Shown: in pieces, positions 22,347 through 36,715 of the stretch | How the letters are laid out: every line of letters begins with the position of its first letter | Numbering within the stretch: the stretch's first letter is position 1 | Assembly (NCBI GenBank): GCA_013180625.2 | Contig: SNVD02004371.1 | Location: forward strand, 62,001-126,000 | From: Boswellia sacra | Lineage: Eukaryota > Streptophyta > Magnoliopsida > Sapindales > Burseraceae | Length of the DNA stretch: 64,000 bases | Direction: 5' to 3' | The notes under the pieces: model-generated | Told to the model about the DNA's origin: nothing | Seen by the model: only the letters and a program-made list of their open reading frames with translations | Database searches by the model: none | Translations under genes and position numbers: made by a program

Positions 22347-23828
22347 TAACATCAAAGTATTGATAAATTTCTAAAATTATTACAAGAAATCTCTTTTGAA
22401 CAGAAGGTTAATAATGTTGTGCAATATTTTTTTTTAATTTGAGGTATATGTTACTATAAATTATGACATAATAAATAATCATAAAACTGCTACTTGTAAG
22501 AAGGGATTTAAATAACCCAATTTTGAGGATTTTTTAAAATAAAAATATTCGAAAGTACTAAATTTACTTTCAATCTCCTCAACATAAATATAATATTAAA
22601 TAATTCAACATCTATTCAACAAGCAATGAGTATTGTTCGGCAATTAAATGCTTGTCTAGCTTATTTGACAATTATTTAACATTGTCACATTGGTTTGCTT
22701 TTCGAGTCGTTTAGTAAACCAATTCGATAACTTACAATTATTAAAAACTTGACATTCATTCTACATTAAAATAAATAAATAAATAAATAAATTTAAGGTT
22801 TGTACTTCCAAATAGTTCCAAAGTTGACATTTATTTGTGTGCTTCCACAAAATTTTGTTGTTTTTTGCTCTCAACCTTAGGATTTGTCAATTAGGTTAAT
22901 TTGAAAAAGATCGTAATTAGAGAGCCTTTAAAAAATAACAGCGTTTTTTTAACAAATTTAAATATGATAATTATAAACGGGATAAACTAACAAACCGACA
23001 TCTTTAATGTTTGATAGCTTGATAGCTTTATTAGGGTTTTTAAGTGTTGGTTTTTGCATTCGACAACAAAAATATTTGTTGACTTTTGCATTTATTAGAT
23101 TATGGTCATAACATTTGCTTTTTTTTTTTTTTGAAAGATAGTATAATTTTTGAATAATAACTTAGTTTTGGTTGGTTTTAAGAATCTCAGATCACATGTG
23201 AATTAAGTTTTAGGCTAAAATTAGGTCAATTGAAAAAGATCGGGAAGGACCCTCAACTTCAAGAACCACAATTTTTCCAATCCTCGGTTTGAGGGCAGCA
23301 GGAACTGTTGGGTTCACATCGTCTTGTTCGTTTACTACAGCTCTTGTTTTTGGTCAAACACTTGAACAGTTAAAAAATCAGAAAGATAATTTGTCTTGTA
23401 AGTAACAGAGAGATCATCAACAACATCAAAGTCAAATTCTACTCCTTGGCTACTTTTGACACAGAGAGAGAGAGAGAGAGAGAGAGACAATGAAGCATTT
23501 AATAGCATTGCAATTCTGTTGGACTTCTCTATTGATTTAACAAAAATTTGAAAACTTTCCCTTCACCATCACACATTCAGTCTTTCATTTTATTTAATTT
23601 TTAATTTTTTATTTCAAGACTTCATTTATCTTGCTTTGTTTTTTCGTTCTTCTCTCTCACCTACTCTTGCATGCTTTCTCTACTTCTCCCTTAATAGGGC
23701 ACCTGGAAAGGATGCTTCTTGCTTTTGCCTCTGCTACTTTTCTCTCACTTTCCCAGAAAATTTCTTGATTTTTTTCAATTTCTGTGAAAAAATCTTGGTG
23801 GGCTTGGAAGAAAAGTTGATTTGGAATC
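22347..23828. other. Upstream region of the methylesterase gene
   Basis: AT-rich DNA with a (GA)n microsatellite at about 23464-23487 and a CT-rich stretch at 23530-23830 leading to the start codon, as in many plant promoters and 5' leaders. No TATA box could be picked with confidence, and no other gene is seen. Confidence 0.4.
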
Positions 23829-26800
23829 ATGGGTAATCGGTTTATTTGCATGTCAAAGAAGGAGAGCAGCGGCGCCAAAGATAATGGATCAAGGAGTAAG
23901 AGAATGGGTAGGTCTCAGAGGAAGCTTTTAGCAGAGGAAGAGCTGTTGCATAGACAAGCTCTGTCTATGGCTCTTCACCAGCATCAGTTGTCTCAGAGAT
24001 TTGATGGCTCAATGTCTAGGAGAATTGGAGGCTCTACAAGCTCTAGAAGACACACTGATCCTTTCTCTAATGGAAAACAGGTAGCAATCACTTTATATAT
24101 GTTGAATCATTTCATACTTTTTCTTTTTAAAATTTTATTTATTTTTCTTTTTGGCAATATTGGATCTGTGATGATAGTGGCTTTTGATGATTAAGCCGTT
24201 TAAGGTTTGTTAAGGAATAGCCAAAAAGTGTAAACCTTAGGCAAAAGTCAAGCTTTTTTATTTATCTGGAGCACTATACTAATGTTTCTTTTGTTCACTT
24301 TTTGTTAAAGAGTTGAAAAGTGAATCTCAAAAGGTATGGGAAGAGCTAATTCGTCGTGTCTTTTAAGGTTTTGTTTTTAGGATTTTATTATGCCCAGTGA
24401 GTTTTTGAGATTGAATATGATTTGCTTGGGAAAAGATACATAAGATCAAGGTTTATAGGCTTTGGTGTGGTCACTCCACTATCTGATGTTGAGAGAAATG
24501 ATTTCTTGGCTCTTGGGTACTTGAGTTTTTCTTAATCATGTTGTGACATCTCAGTGGAGATATGATAAGTGGTCTATGAAACTTTATAAATCTTTATTAG
24601 CAGGCCTCTAGGTATGAGAATGTGCTGAAAGCTGTAAATGGTATTGCTACTAACAATTTTTTTTTATTCATATTCTTTTTTAATAAAAGAAATTGAATAT
24701 GCATGATAGCATCTCCATCCTCACTCTTTTTCAATAGTTTCTTTCTTTTTTTCCCCTTTTCCTTTCTTTTCTCTGTTTTTCTTCCTTGTTAGTGGATTGA
24801 AATGGACAAGAATGTTAACATCACTTTCACCTTTTATTTCTTGATAAGTTATGGTCGCATGATAACTGCAGCCTCCAATGGATATGAATTTCACTGACTT
24901 AGCCTCCCATGGATATGAATTTCACTGACTTACATATCCTGTACAGGCGCCAAACATTGCGGAGAATGTCCAGTTTAAAAGAATTGTTTTAATACATGGA
25001 GAAGGATTTGGAGCTTGGTGTTGGTACAAAACTATTGCTCTACTGGAGGAAGTGGGATTGCTTCCTACTGCCTTAGATCTTACAGGATCTGGTATTGATC
25101 TGACGGATATAAACTGTGTGACTTCTTTGGCAGCGTATTCGAAACCATTGATTGATTATCTTCAAAAGCTGCCAGAGGATGAAAAGGTCAGAAGATGGAC
25201 AGGACTGTGATTTTTATTCCTTACTAAAAGTACCTAGATCTCATGTGGATTGTCTTTGCAGGTTATGCTGGTTGGACATAGTAGTGGAGGTGCGTGCATT
25301 TCGTATGCACTAGAGCATTTCCCACAAAAAATCTCAAAGGCAGTTTATCTCTGTGCTACAATGGTTTCAGATGGCCAGAAGCCTTTTGATGTGTTTGCTG
25401 AAGAGGTATCACCTGAGTTCCTTCTGATTTTTCCCAAGTGCTTTTGATTTAGATTTATCAGTCTTTAAGCAAATTATAAACCTGTTCATTGAGCATATAT
25501 TGGAACCTTGTTTGTGGATGGATGTTTTGATTTATAACATACCGTTCAACAATGCATTTCTAGCTCTTCTTAGGCACAAAATCTCATTTTTCTCAAGGCT
25601 ATATCACCCCCATTTACCTCTTTTTAGTGCAAGAAATGGTTTGTCTTTGCCCATTCAAGTTTACTTTGCTAAGAAATCAAAGAGATTACTCCCTGTAAGT
25701 TCATTTTTTCTCAAAATCTTCATGCATCTAATTTGGCCCCTAGTAGCCACATTATTTAAAGGACAATGCTGCTGGCAGGGAGTCTTAAGAGGGATTGCTG
25801 ATTGTTTAGTTCTTACTACAGACTGAAACTAATGAAGAATAAAAGCAAAAATCTGTGGGCCCAAAAAACTCAACTAAAGGGTTCTTTTTGGCAAAGGAAA
25901 TTTTTTGTTTTCAATTCTGTTGAGGTTGTTCCAATCAGTTTTCATTGTTCTAAGTTATTTGATTGTATGACCTTGCTAGCACAACTTTGTTGCAGCTTGG
26001 ATCTGCAGAGCGTTTTATGCAAGAATCACAGTTTTTGATTTATGGAAATGGTAAAGACAATCCTCCTACAGGTTTCATGTTTGAGAAACAGCAAATGAAG
26101 GGGTTATATTTCAATCAATCACCAACAAAGGTATACTACATCTCAAGCCTGTCAATTAAAAACTTCTTGGTTTTAAAAAGAAAAGATCTTTTTCTATTTG
26201 CAGTATGCACCACTTTATGTCAAGAAACCACTCTTAGAATACTATCTGTAAAGGTTTATTACACGTTTAGAGTAAGCCTGAGGCTGTAAACAGAAGTACA
26301 AATGTGTGAGTGTTAGTGTTTCTTCATATTTATAACTACTACAGAAAGACAAACTTTGCAAGATGCTATTTTCGGTGTTTAGTTTTTTTCACTTGTATGG
26401 TATTCTTGTAGTACAAATCTGTGAGTGTTGGTGTTTCTTCATATTTATAACTACTACAGAAATACAAGCTTTGCAAGTACTATTTTCGGTTTTTAGTTTT
26501 TTTGACTTGTATGGTATTCTTGTAATTTGCAGAATACAGGTCAGGATGTAATACATATTTGACACTATGTGTTGGATTGTTGTCAATAATATACTAACTA
26601 AAACTTTATCTATCATATCAATACCATGTTAGATAATAATAATTAATTGGTATCTTAGTGAAAGAAAGTCATCTTTTGAATTTTTAGAATGATAATCATA
26701 ATATGCCTGCTTTGCTTCCTGGGAATGAAATTGGAATAATTGAGCCCCCACAGGACGTCCATATGGTGGCCTTTTGTCCTTTAATCATCCATGGCATATA

Positions 26801-27291
26801 TTGTTGACTTAATCATGTTGGTTCTGCAATCATTAAAACTCTTCTGTTATGCATTCCAGTTGAGTTTTGGGAGCAACAAAATATCATAAATTATCATTGA
26901 GAACCTTTCCCGAATACTAGAGTTTTTGAGTAACCATCCACACCTCCAGTAGCCTTGTCATTATATTCCTATGAGTAACGTATTCATATGATTCAACATG
27001 GATTTTGGTTTGTACCAGGATGTTGCCTTGGCCATGGTTTCCATAAGACCAACCCCACTGGCTCCAATCATGGAGAAGCTGTCCTTATCCCCTGAAAAGT
27101 ATGGAACCAGCCGTCGGTTCTTCATCCAAACGCTGGATGATCGTGCCCTTTCACCCGATGTCCAAGAAAAGCTTGTGAGAGAAAACCCACCGGAAGGAGT
27201 CTACAAGATCAAAGGGAGTGACCACTGTCCTTTCTTCTCGAAGCCACAGTCACTGCATAAAATTCTAGTTGAAATTGCTCAAATTCCATAG
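23829..27291 (+). CDS. Plant methylesterase, MES11-15 subgroup (MES14-like)
   Basis: Five exons, all phase 0 with GT-AG introns: 23829-24080, 24947-25186, 25262-25405, 25996-26130, 27019-27291; 347 residues. The N-terminal 84 residues are a basic Ser/Arg/Gln-rich extension (SKRMGRSQRKLLAEEELLHR) found only in the MES11-15 subgroup, whose members are often annotated as plastid-targeted. The rest is an alpha/beta-hydrolase: oxyanion-side LIHGEGFGAWCWYK, nucleophile Ser in GHSSGGA (exon 3), acid Asp in LDDRALSPD and base His in GSDHCPFFSKP (exon 5). The triad is complete, so the enzyme is probably active; family members hydrolyse methyl esters of plant hormones such as methyl-IAA, but the substrate of this subgroup is poorly established. 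Length and N-terminus are closest to MES14 as I remember it. Confidence 0.9.
24870..24931. repeat. 31-bp tandem duplication before exon 2 acceptor
   Basis: Two copies with one mismatch (AGCCTCCAATGG versus AGCCTCCCATGG) directly precede the acceptor of methylesterase exon 2 at 24946. The duplication alters the branch-point region but leaves the acceptor intact. Confidence 0.9.
26296..26524. repeat. 115-bp tandem duplication in intron 4
   Basis: Two adjacent copies start at 26296 and 26411 (GTACAAATSTGTGAGTGTTRG to GGTATTCTTGTA). They lie in the 888-bp intron 4 of the methylesterase gene and do not touch coding sequence. Confidence 0.85.
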
Positions 27292-29866
27292 AATTTTCAA
27301 AATGGGGACAATTCTTTCATAAATTGTTGGTTTTGCAGAGTATAGAAGTTCATTTCTTGCACGTATGGCCTTAAAGTATGGTAAGTCAGTATTGTATGTA
27401 GAACATTGGAGCCAATCTGTCTGTTGTAGTTTAATTTCTGAATATGGATATAGGAAGTATAATGTATTACTTTATTTGTTCAGCAAATGTTAGATAAAAA
27501 TGAACTGTTGGAATGCATGACTTGCAGAATTAGTCATGTTCTTTACCAACAAAAGATGAAATATATTGGTCTAAGGAGGGTTTACTTATTTATTTATTTT
27601 GATTAATTAAATAATTTTTTAATGATGTTTTATTCCTATTGTTAGTGTTTATATATCAATAATTACAAGGAGAGGAATCTCCAGTTGTCTTTTTGTGGCT
27701 CATGTTGTGTTATCAATTTTAAGATTTATTTTTAGACTTATTCATTAAATAAGTCTCATCAGAATAGAAAATTTTATACATCTAGAGAGGGAGGACGTAA
27801 TCTTCCTTATCCCTTAAAAAGAATATCAGTGAAGCAAAACTATATATTCTTGTGGGACAGGTCTTCCCTAAGCCCTGTTGGGTAAAACTTTATTTTAGAG
27901 TGAGTCGTTGAAGTTGGTGGTGATAGGTCAGTCTAGGCTCTTCTGCAACCACATTTTCAAGGTTCACGTTGCTCTCAATTTATGATGTTTCAGTTTGTCA
28001 AGTTGCTTCTTGTGCTCATGAATTCAGCAATGGTTGGATAGTCACACAACTTAATTTTCAACTCTCAAAAGCATTTAGTCACTTTAAAGTAACAATGTTA
28101 GACTAGCAATCAAGTGATCAATAAGACCACTGGATGTCTAAAAGATGTTTTGCCTAAACATGACATGAGGGAGTGTGATAGGTATGATACATTTAGTAAA
28201 AAGCAAGTAACAACTTTGGCATCAAAGTTATACAAGGCAAATGCTGCCGAGACATAAAAGCACAACAAACTTCTCCGAATGCCAGGTCTGCTCTCTACCA
28301 GCACAAATCCTGAATTCTGAGTCGGTTCGACAAGCTGGCAATAAGCAAGCAATATTTCTTCTGCCCTGCGACCTAGTCCGACGGTTAACTATAGGTATCA
28401 GAACAAGTTTGAGTTAATGCATGTAACGGCTTTTTCTTCTAGACACAAGCAGAACAGAAACTGTGGCAGCGCTCCGTCCTTCACAACATATTTAGAGTAC
28501 AACACAACCGATTCCCATGCATGAAACGCCTACAAGTTGATACCGTTGGGTCAATGACTGATGTAAATCAGGAAAGTCCCTGAACTTTGCATTTGCACGA
28601 TCAGAAGTGCTATAGCCTCTCTGCCCCAAAGACTACAGAAAGATCCATTGCTAACTTCCAGTCTAACTTTAATGGCACAACTGATATCCCACTTTTATTC
28701 CAACTCAGGCTGTCGTCTTAATGCCAGATAAGCTTTTAAGAACCTTTGATAATGAGGCAGATAATTGAATAATCACAAATCACATCAATGGAAACTCTTC
28801 ATCACTTCTGAAAGAAGTTGTTTTCCCAGGCATAGATAATGGTTACTTCAGAGTGTATCTCAAAAGAGATTGAATCCAAGCTTGCGAATGAACTATAATG
28901 AATAATAAGTACATCGCAACTGCAAACTCCAATAAGTTAAATAAGATTCTCCTGTTCATTGCTGCAGAAAAAACCATATAGCCTTTAAAATCAGGAAAGC
29001 GTTGCAAAAGCATGAACTTTAAAGGAAACACCAGAAGTGTGCAAGCTAAGATGTACTGAAGTTGCACAATGATACAGAAGCAGGGAAGTAACCTTAAAGT
29101 CAACTGATAATGATACTCCTAACACAAGCCACTTGCTAGGTACCCCATTGCCAAATGTCAAAATATCTCATAAGTCAGAAGAGTTAGAATTACACTCTGT
29201 ATTTCACCAAAAAAGATACTTCTTTTTGAGATACGAAAGAAGCATAAAAAAATAATGGATTTAGAAGAGAGCAGAAGCAAATAAGTGACAAAAATGCTTC
29301 CCTTCTGGCTTGGCAAATGCAATGTAATTATAGGATCAGTACATATTTCATATAATAGATTAATGCACAAAGAAAAATTGAAACCATATATGGTATGGCA
29401 TGAAAGCATCAAACATACCAATGGTAAAACATTGATGAACCATCCTAGATCTGAGGACTATCGACTATACCAATGATTAAAAGGGCAGACGTTTACCAAG
29501 AAAAGGTTAATTGAAATTTCTGTTCAAAAGCTTATGAACTCTACAGTTAGTTAAAATGTTCTGATTGCAGAAAATACTAAAACCTGTCAGAGAAGGAAAG
29601 ACTAGTTCTAGAATTAGATCATTAGTCTAGTCCTTGATACATATCAAACAAGGATATTTCAGTATACAAAATACACAGAGAACATTGCTTCACAATTTAA
29701 ACAGGCACAGCTTGAATTAAAAAAAATTATGCGTTTAAGTTCCAGAGAATTTTCTAAATTAAGTCCAGTTTTCATATTACATTCAAAATAAAGATATATC
29801 TACGTGAAAAAGCTTTTAAGGAGAGTCAGATGCATAAAAAATCTTACCAGATTTAGACATATTTCT
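27292..29866. other. Region between two convergent genes
   Basis: Holds the 3' untranslated regions of the methylesterase gene (+) and UPF3 (-). No coding frame is convincing. The stretch of about 28100-29866 on the minus strand may be a long or spliced UPF3 3' leader-out region; in Arabidopsis the long UPF3 3' UTR makes the mRNA a target of its own decay pathway. Confidence 0.4.
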
Positions 29867-32800
29867 CTATTGTGCAGGAGATGACTTTTGAATCCACACT
29901 TTCTTCTGCACTCGAATAAAAGAGATTTGAAACACTTGCAAATTAGGTGATGACATGGGACTAATAGCTGCAGTCAATTTGACAAAAGCCTCACCTCCGG
30001 GGCACTTGAACCAGCAGCAACTCCTTTTTTGAAAGACTTGCTCTCACTTGTAATCACGCAGCCATCATCCTTAATAAAACGGGCATCTACACAGCGACCA
30101 TTGTGTCGGGAACCTCAATAAACTCAATAAATTTTAGTTTGCAGAATTGTACCATCAGAGCCTTAGTTCTATTGTTTATCATTTTTATATTTTAAATAAA
30201 AAATGGCCAATTTGGGTATTTATAGAAAATTTATTGAAACCATTGGGAAAAACCCTTTCTAAATTACCTCCACTTGAAGTAACTGAAGCCTGATCATTTT
30301 TGCTTCCATAACGCATTTTTTCTTTAATGTCTCTGTGATTAACTGAAGATCATAAGCAGGAAGTCAGGCTAGTATTTACCACTTGAAAAAGCTAATACAG
30401 AAGAATTATTTGATACTTAATCGTTCCCATCCAGTATGTTCCAAATACTTGACACACACAGACAAGCTGAACCACAAAATAACAATCATACCTTCAATGG
30501 ACTTGGAAAGCAATGCAGCCTGTTGTGAGGATGAAGAGTGGTCCCTGGCAGCCTGCAAAGCATCACAATGACGAGCCCTGACACCACGATTGGTTCTATC
30601 CCTATGTTTTATACGTTTATCTTGCTTCTCACCTCCCATGCCTAAACCATTTGGGACTTTTCTCACAAGTCTATCTTCTGGAGCCCTTTTTATATCAATG
30701 GCAGAAGTAAATACTTGTTGGTCATTATTAGATACATGGCCCTCTAAACCTGATTGTTTGTTCATAGTCTCTGGTGGCAGCTTCCCATTCTCTAGTTTCT
30801 GGTGGGATTGGACAGGAGCCCAAGAAGTTTGATGAGCTTCACTATTAAGAAGTAGGCTTCTGATCAACCTCCCACTGCCCTCTCGCCTCTGAATCTCTTT
30901 TGGAGAGGTTGTAGTAGTAGAATTTCCAACTGATGATGTTTCACCCTGCTGCTGCAAAAGGGCACCAGACATCTGAGCTTCTAACATCCATCACAATTTT
31001 CATTGAAGAGATAAAAAATAACAGATCATAGAGTCCAATGCCCTGTTCAGTTAAAATAATTACATGGGTGGGGCTGTTTGCAGCAAAAAATCTCTTCTCT
31101 ATGACCATTTTCTCCAGACACAAAATAAAATTTGCAGGCTATACACCTTCCATGATCCCAAGAATAACACCTCTCTTTTCCAAATTTCTTTCTTATGTAT
31201 TACATAAAACAATGCTTTGGGAATCATACTTTTTCTAAATCTTTATTTCATTTTCTTTCTAAGAAGAGGTTCCTAAATCTTCATGTCATTTTCTTTGTAT
31301 AAAGAAGTTATCTCAAACCATTTTGTGACTAAGATTTTCTATTAACAAACACCAAATCAATTTTAACTTTGTAAAAACTTTTAGAGAGAGATTGTAAGAA
31401 TTCAATCAACAATTTGTTTAATCAAAGATGTTCAATAAAATGTTAGTTATGATGTCAATTCGAAATATAAAACATTTATGAAACCAAAAAAAAAAAAAAA
31501 ACTTTGCAAAAGAGTTGTCATCCATGATATGGGTATTGAAAAAATAGAAATTATAAACTGATTTCATTTAGGGACATTTAAGAAATATAATTCTTTTATT
31601 AAAAAATTGGATGCAAAGAGGCATTTTTGGGGATGGCAAAAACCCTAACCTAACTATACATTCAGCTGATTATAAGGACTCAGTTGAGGAGCCAGGGTCA
31701 AAATAGTAAGCCTACCTGAGAAATTTCTCGCTCTTTCCCTTTCAAAAGCAATATCTTTTTCTTTCCAGAATCAGAGGTCAAAGTGATTCCTTTAACAGAA
31801 CCTTCAACCCCACGGACTGCAATTAAAATAATTATATATGGAGATCAGATACAAGTACAAGCTATATCAACAAAAACTTTTGAGAATGATAAAATAGCAA
31901 GGACATCAAGGCAAAAATAAATGTACAGCAGTATGCTCGTTGATCAGAAGATGGTTTCCTAAATCTTGGTTCATCAAATTTGCGTTATTGGGCTTTATCA
32001 AAAACAGTTCAATTTACTCCTCTACTGATTGTTGACACTACTACTATCAGTGAAATTAAATAATTTAATTAAAAAGTAGATATTTTGGCTGGCAATAACC
32101 CAAATGTAATAAAGAAAACATTGGTAAAATAATAACTTAAATTTATAAAATTGTAATATGTTAGCAAATAGAAAGAAAGAATATTTTGTTCGTAAATAAT
32201 TTGGAAAGACAGGAAGAAAGCATACTAATTTCACTTTCTGATATTTCTTTTCCATTTGAAGATATTGGCTCATCCTCTCGCTTAGGCGCAGCAATGAGAG
32301 TTAATTTGTCCTTCTGACTTGCATTCTTCACACTGCGCTTTTGAATATACTACAATGAAACAAGAAACTGAATAAAAACAACAGAAATCCATATTTATTT
32401 ACCAGTTGGTTATTTGCACTTAGAGTAAGATGTTAATGCACAAAGCAGTTCAAACAACAACAAAAAAAAAAAAGTTAAGTCACTAGCATGGAATGATATC
32501 AAAGATTCTAAATGAAAGAGAGAAATGAAATGAGACCAGGCTGGTGGGGAGACTAACGAGTAAATTATGATGGTATGCAACCATAAATGATGAGAACAAT
32601 ATTCTAGAACACAACTTTATATATTACTTGCCCAAGAGGAGTTGTTCCAAATTTGTTTACAACAAAAAGAAGATAACCATTTCAGAGCTAAGGGAATCTA
32701 AAAAAATTATAATGGAGACAATTAGCAACCAAAAAAAAAAAAGTATACCAAAAGCGTACGTGTTGGATGACGTTGGATCCACCTAAGATCTCATACGATT

Positions 32801-35800
32801 TCAATATGGACAGCAATTCTAGCTTAGATGCTGAAAAGCATGTTATATTTTTAATAAAAAGGTAAAAAAAAAAAAAAAGATTCACAAGTCCTATGATTAA
32901 GTAATTCATCAAAGCCATATGTGATTTTTTTTTTTTTTAAAACCATTTATCATCTCTATTTCCCTGATACTATTTAATGTTTTCTATAAATTAGTCCAAG
33001 TTCTATTGTTATTCAGCGGCTCCAAGAATCACCACATTTCATACAACATTATATACAAGTTTGCATGCTTTTCTTGCAATTATGGATAAACTGTTGGAAT
33101 TTTTAGCATCCAATACTATCGTTCTGGTTTAAACGATGCAAGACAAAACTAGATGTAAGGCCTCTGGTATCCGAGGGCAATTCACTGATTTTATAGTGTG
33201 ATGCCAGTAATCTTTTCCTTCCTTACTGGCTCTTTTTTGTAGTAATTCAATTAGAAACAGGCCAGCACCATACACAAATGAATAGCACACAGAGGACCAA
33301 ATGACCATCATGCATAGGTCTAAGGAATGGATCTTGAGTAGGAAGTGATTGTGCATATTATCACCTGACAGAGAAATTACAAGATTCAAAAAGGGAATGA
33401 TTGGTCAATAATAATAAAATAGTATTGGTTTACTAGATTATAAATGAATGGTCACTTGTGCGTTTAAGAGCTTCAAGTGCCTTAGTTATGTTTTTCTTTA
33501 TTAAGATCAATAGTTTTCCAACTTACTTTTGTTCTTTTCACATTTCTAGATACTTATACTGTAGATTTAGAACCTTTTTTTTTTGGGGTATAGGGTACTC
33601 CCTGTAAACCTCAATAAATGCTTAAGTTAGTATCACCTAATGGAAGTTTTCTTATAATTTTTTTCATGATTGAGAAGAAAATACAATCCAGTGAAGACAC
33701 TCAATTTTATCTATGTTATGATTACTTTAAGAAAACATAACAATAATAAAAGAAATGTCCTAAAGAATTCAGTGGAATATGCGCCACTTGAACTATACTA
33801 CTCAACAGCAGGACTCTGCATACATTTACTAGTCGATTGATATTGGCATTGACAAAATTATAGTATATTCGGACCTTGGACTTTATGTAATATATTTATA
33901 GCCTATAGAAAATTTAAAAAAAAATACTGGAATTGGAAACAACCTAGAGATAATTGCTCTGTTTATCACTGTAAATTATAAGTCATGTTTAAATAAATAA
34001 TATGAGAGGTAAATACCTTCTTCTTCTCCGAGCCTCGCTTGGGGGCAGCTGAGCCAGACTTGGCTGTGGATGCTGCCTTACTTCTTCTGCTAACCTTCCG
34101 AACAGCTGAAGAAACCTGTCATCAATCATAAAATCCAATTCTAAACACATAGGTAATCTGAAAAAAAAAAAAAATTGAAAGAAAAAGGAGAGAAGTAAAT
34201 CTATAATTCATTGTTTATGGAAAAATTGAAATTAAACATAGATTAACTTTAAGGAGGAAAAAGTGCAAAAGACTGAAGGGTACATATATGTGTGTTTGTG
34301 AATGACAACTGTTACAAATAATTTGATCACCTTATGAATAGTGAATATCACTGGTTAGATTTTTTCTGATCAATCTGTATTCTAATACTCGTCTTCAGAA
34401 AAGTTTACCCAAATAACCCGTCTAAAAAAATAAATTAAAAGAAATGGATTGATTCTTCCAAATCCTAATTGATTACTTAAACACAATTTTCAATATATTG
34501 CTATAACAATAAATATTATGTTTTTTTTTTTCCCCTTTGTTAGTAGACAGAAACGCAACCTTCTTCCATTTCACTCCTAATTCCCCAGAATTTTACACCA
34601 AGGGACCATTTACATATTAGTTTCTGCACAAATTGTAAGAAAGCAAGAAATGGTGAAAGCTTGATTAAAATGTGATTCAGTTTGCAAGTTGCTTATTCCA
34701 ATGAAAACCATTATCATACAAGAATCTTCCAAATACAAGTCTAAAGTAAGAGTTGGGAGAAAAATAAACTGCGAGAACTTAGAGTTTACCATTAAAGTCA
34801 CCATCAAGTAATATCCAACAAGGTCAATTCAGAAATTTAAAAGTGTAGACACAACACATACATTTTTCATAATAAAAAACAACATTTACCAAATGTAAGG
34901 GCCCAACATACCTCAGTTTCAATATTAGTAGCTCGCTTCTGCCGAACATATTCCATTAAGGGTGTTACTATAGGAGCTTCTTTCACTGCAGCTGCTAAAC
35001 AAATGAAATTAGGTTGAAGCAATATAACTATATCATAGGACTACAGTTATCTGCAATTAATTAGCTCACCAGATTGTTCAGCTTCCTTTCTTTCCAACTG
35101 AAATTCTGCACTAGGAAGGTGCTCAACAGGTTTTGCAATAAGTTTGAGGAACTCCAGATACTCAGGGTCTAGTTAAAAGACACAAACACACCCCCAAAAT
35201 AAAATATAATAATAAAAGCAATATTATCTTAACAAGAAGCAATAACAACAAAGACAATAAGAATACCAATGAAAAATAAGTACCCTTATAAATAGTGCCT
35301 TCACGACTATCTTTTCTAGTACAAGGCTTTGGAACACGTTGTGAAGGAGCATATTCAACAATGGCTGTGAATTGAGTCCCTGAATGAATTACATAACAAA
35401 CCAACAAAAACATTCAGTACTACAGAGAATGGAATCTAGCATCACTTGATAAAAAGTTTAATTATAATAGTAAATGTTAATTTGTCACAGAATATGAGTT
35501 TAAAATAAGGGTACAATACCATGTATATTGTTACCTAAGGAATTGAAACTTAAAAAACATGCAATAATTAAGTCATAAAAACACCAGACTTGTAATATGA
35601 GTGCGTCATGTTACGTAAAATGTAAAGAGTACGACATCTTTAATCAATAACCATAAGTTTAGTAGCAAGAGTTGTAATGCAAATTCAACAAATATGAAGT
35701 TACATGTTATAAGCCTTGCATTTCCATGAATCATTCCAAGTATGATTACCGGTCCTTTAACACAAAATATTATTAAACATCAATTCTTAATATGAGAGCA

Positions 35801-36715
35801 CGACATTTGTAAAATATAACAAGTTTGACATTTATTATCAAATTCATAGCATATAAAGAGACAAAAGGAAATTGTTACACTTCCATTAAAATTCTATATC
35901 ACTCATCCCTCCTCCAAGTATAGTTTCAGGTTCGTTAACCATTCAATTCATAGACAAAGAGTTATAGTTGTGATATATAACACCAAAACTCAATTAACTA
36001 ATCAGAGTAATACTATACATAAAACCTTCGCATACAAACTCTTCTTTACAAGCTTATTTGACCTTTCTCTTTTACCGATTCATCATTGGTCATTCGGGTA
36101 ACTTAGCGGCTTGGTAACATTTCTGAGACCAATCATGATTCCCATTCATTGAGTTGACTTCTTTGTTTGTATAGGAAATTTGTTCACAATGTTTGTATTT
36201 TTAGTATTATTAATCAAAGAGTTAAACAACAACAAGCTTCATATTACCAGCAACGTTACACACAATGACAACAAGCTAAATCCAAAACAAAGAGGTCACA
36301 AACCTTTATTGTTAACAAAGACATGGCCATTCAACAACTGAGCGAACTCCAACACATCCTCCGGACTCTTCAGCTCCACGTATGCTCGAGAAAACCTCTG
36401 AATCTTGTGTTTGTGGCTGCAAACATCAATCAAAAAAAAAAAAAAAGAATAATAATAATAACATTTCAAAATCCTAAAAATCACTCCATCCTGTAACGTT
36501 ACCAGGCCAGCAAGGCAGTAGGACAGAATTTCTAATTAAAGAAATTCAAAAAAAAATTAAAAATAATAAAATTACCTGGATTTGCCTTGACGAAAGGAGA
36601 ACCAAGAGTAGCGGTCGGAGAAAGGATCGTGGAAGAGTGAAAGGAGGTCCGATTGGGAGAGATTGGGAGGCAAATGCCTAATCACGACCTTCGTTCTCTG
36701 CAACGGGGCCTTCAT
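29867..36715 (-). CDS. UPF3: UPF3, nonsense-mediated mRNA decay factor
   Basis: Eleven coding exons on the minus strand: 36715-36576, 36416-36304, 35379-35284, 35168-35070, 34994-34912, 34115-34017, 32349-32226, 31816-31716, 30972-30492, 30113-29995, 29905-29867; 1494 nt, 497 residues, all GT-AG and in phase. Residues 1 to about 165 are the Smg-4/UPF3 domain (RTKVVIRHLPPNLSQSDLL, FSFRQGKSS, FSRAYVELKSPEDVLEF, YLEFLKLIAKP), an RNP-like fold that binds UPF2. The middle is basic and Ser/Lys-rich, followed by ILLLKGKEREISQ and ending in KKVWIQKSSPAQ. UPF3 shuttles between nucleus and cytoplasm and links the exon junction complex to UPF2/UPF1. Two acceptors are uncertain: exon 5 has a CAGCAG choice, and exon 9 could start 21 bases later. 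The length is close to that of Arabidopsis UPF3. Confidence 0.93.

Noticed and set aside
25500..26289. Several plus-strand frames between methylesterase exons
   Set aside because: They are introns 3 and 4 read through, plus parts of exon 4 in frame; flanking GT-AG signals and phase agree with splicing instead.
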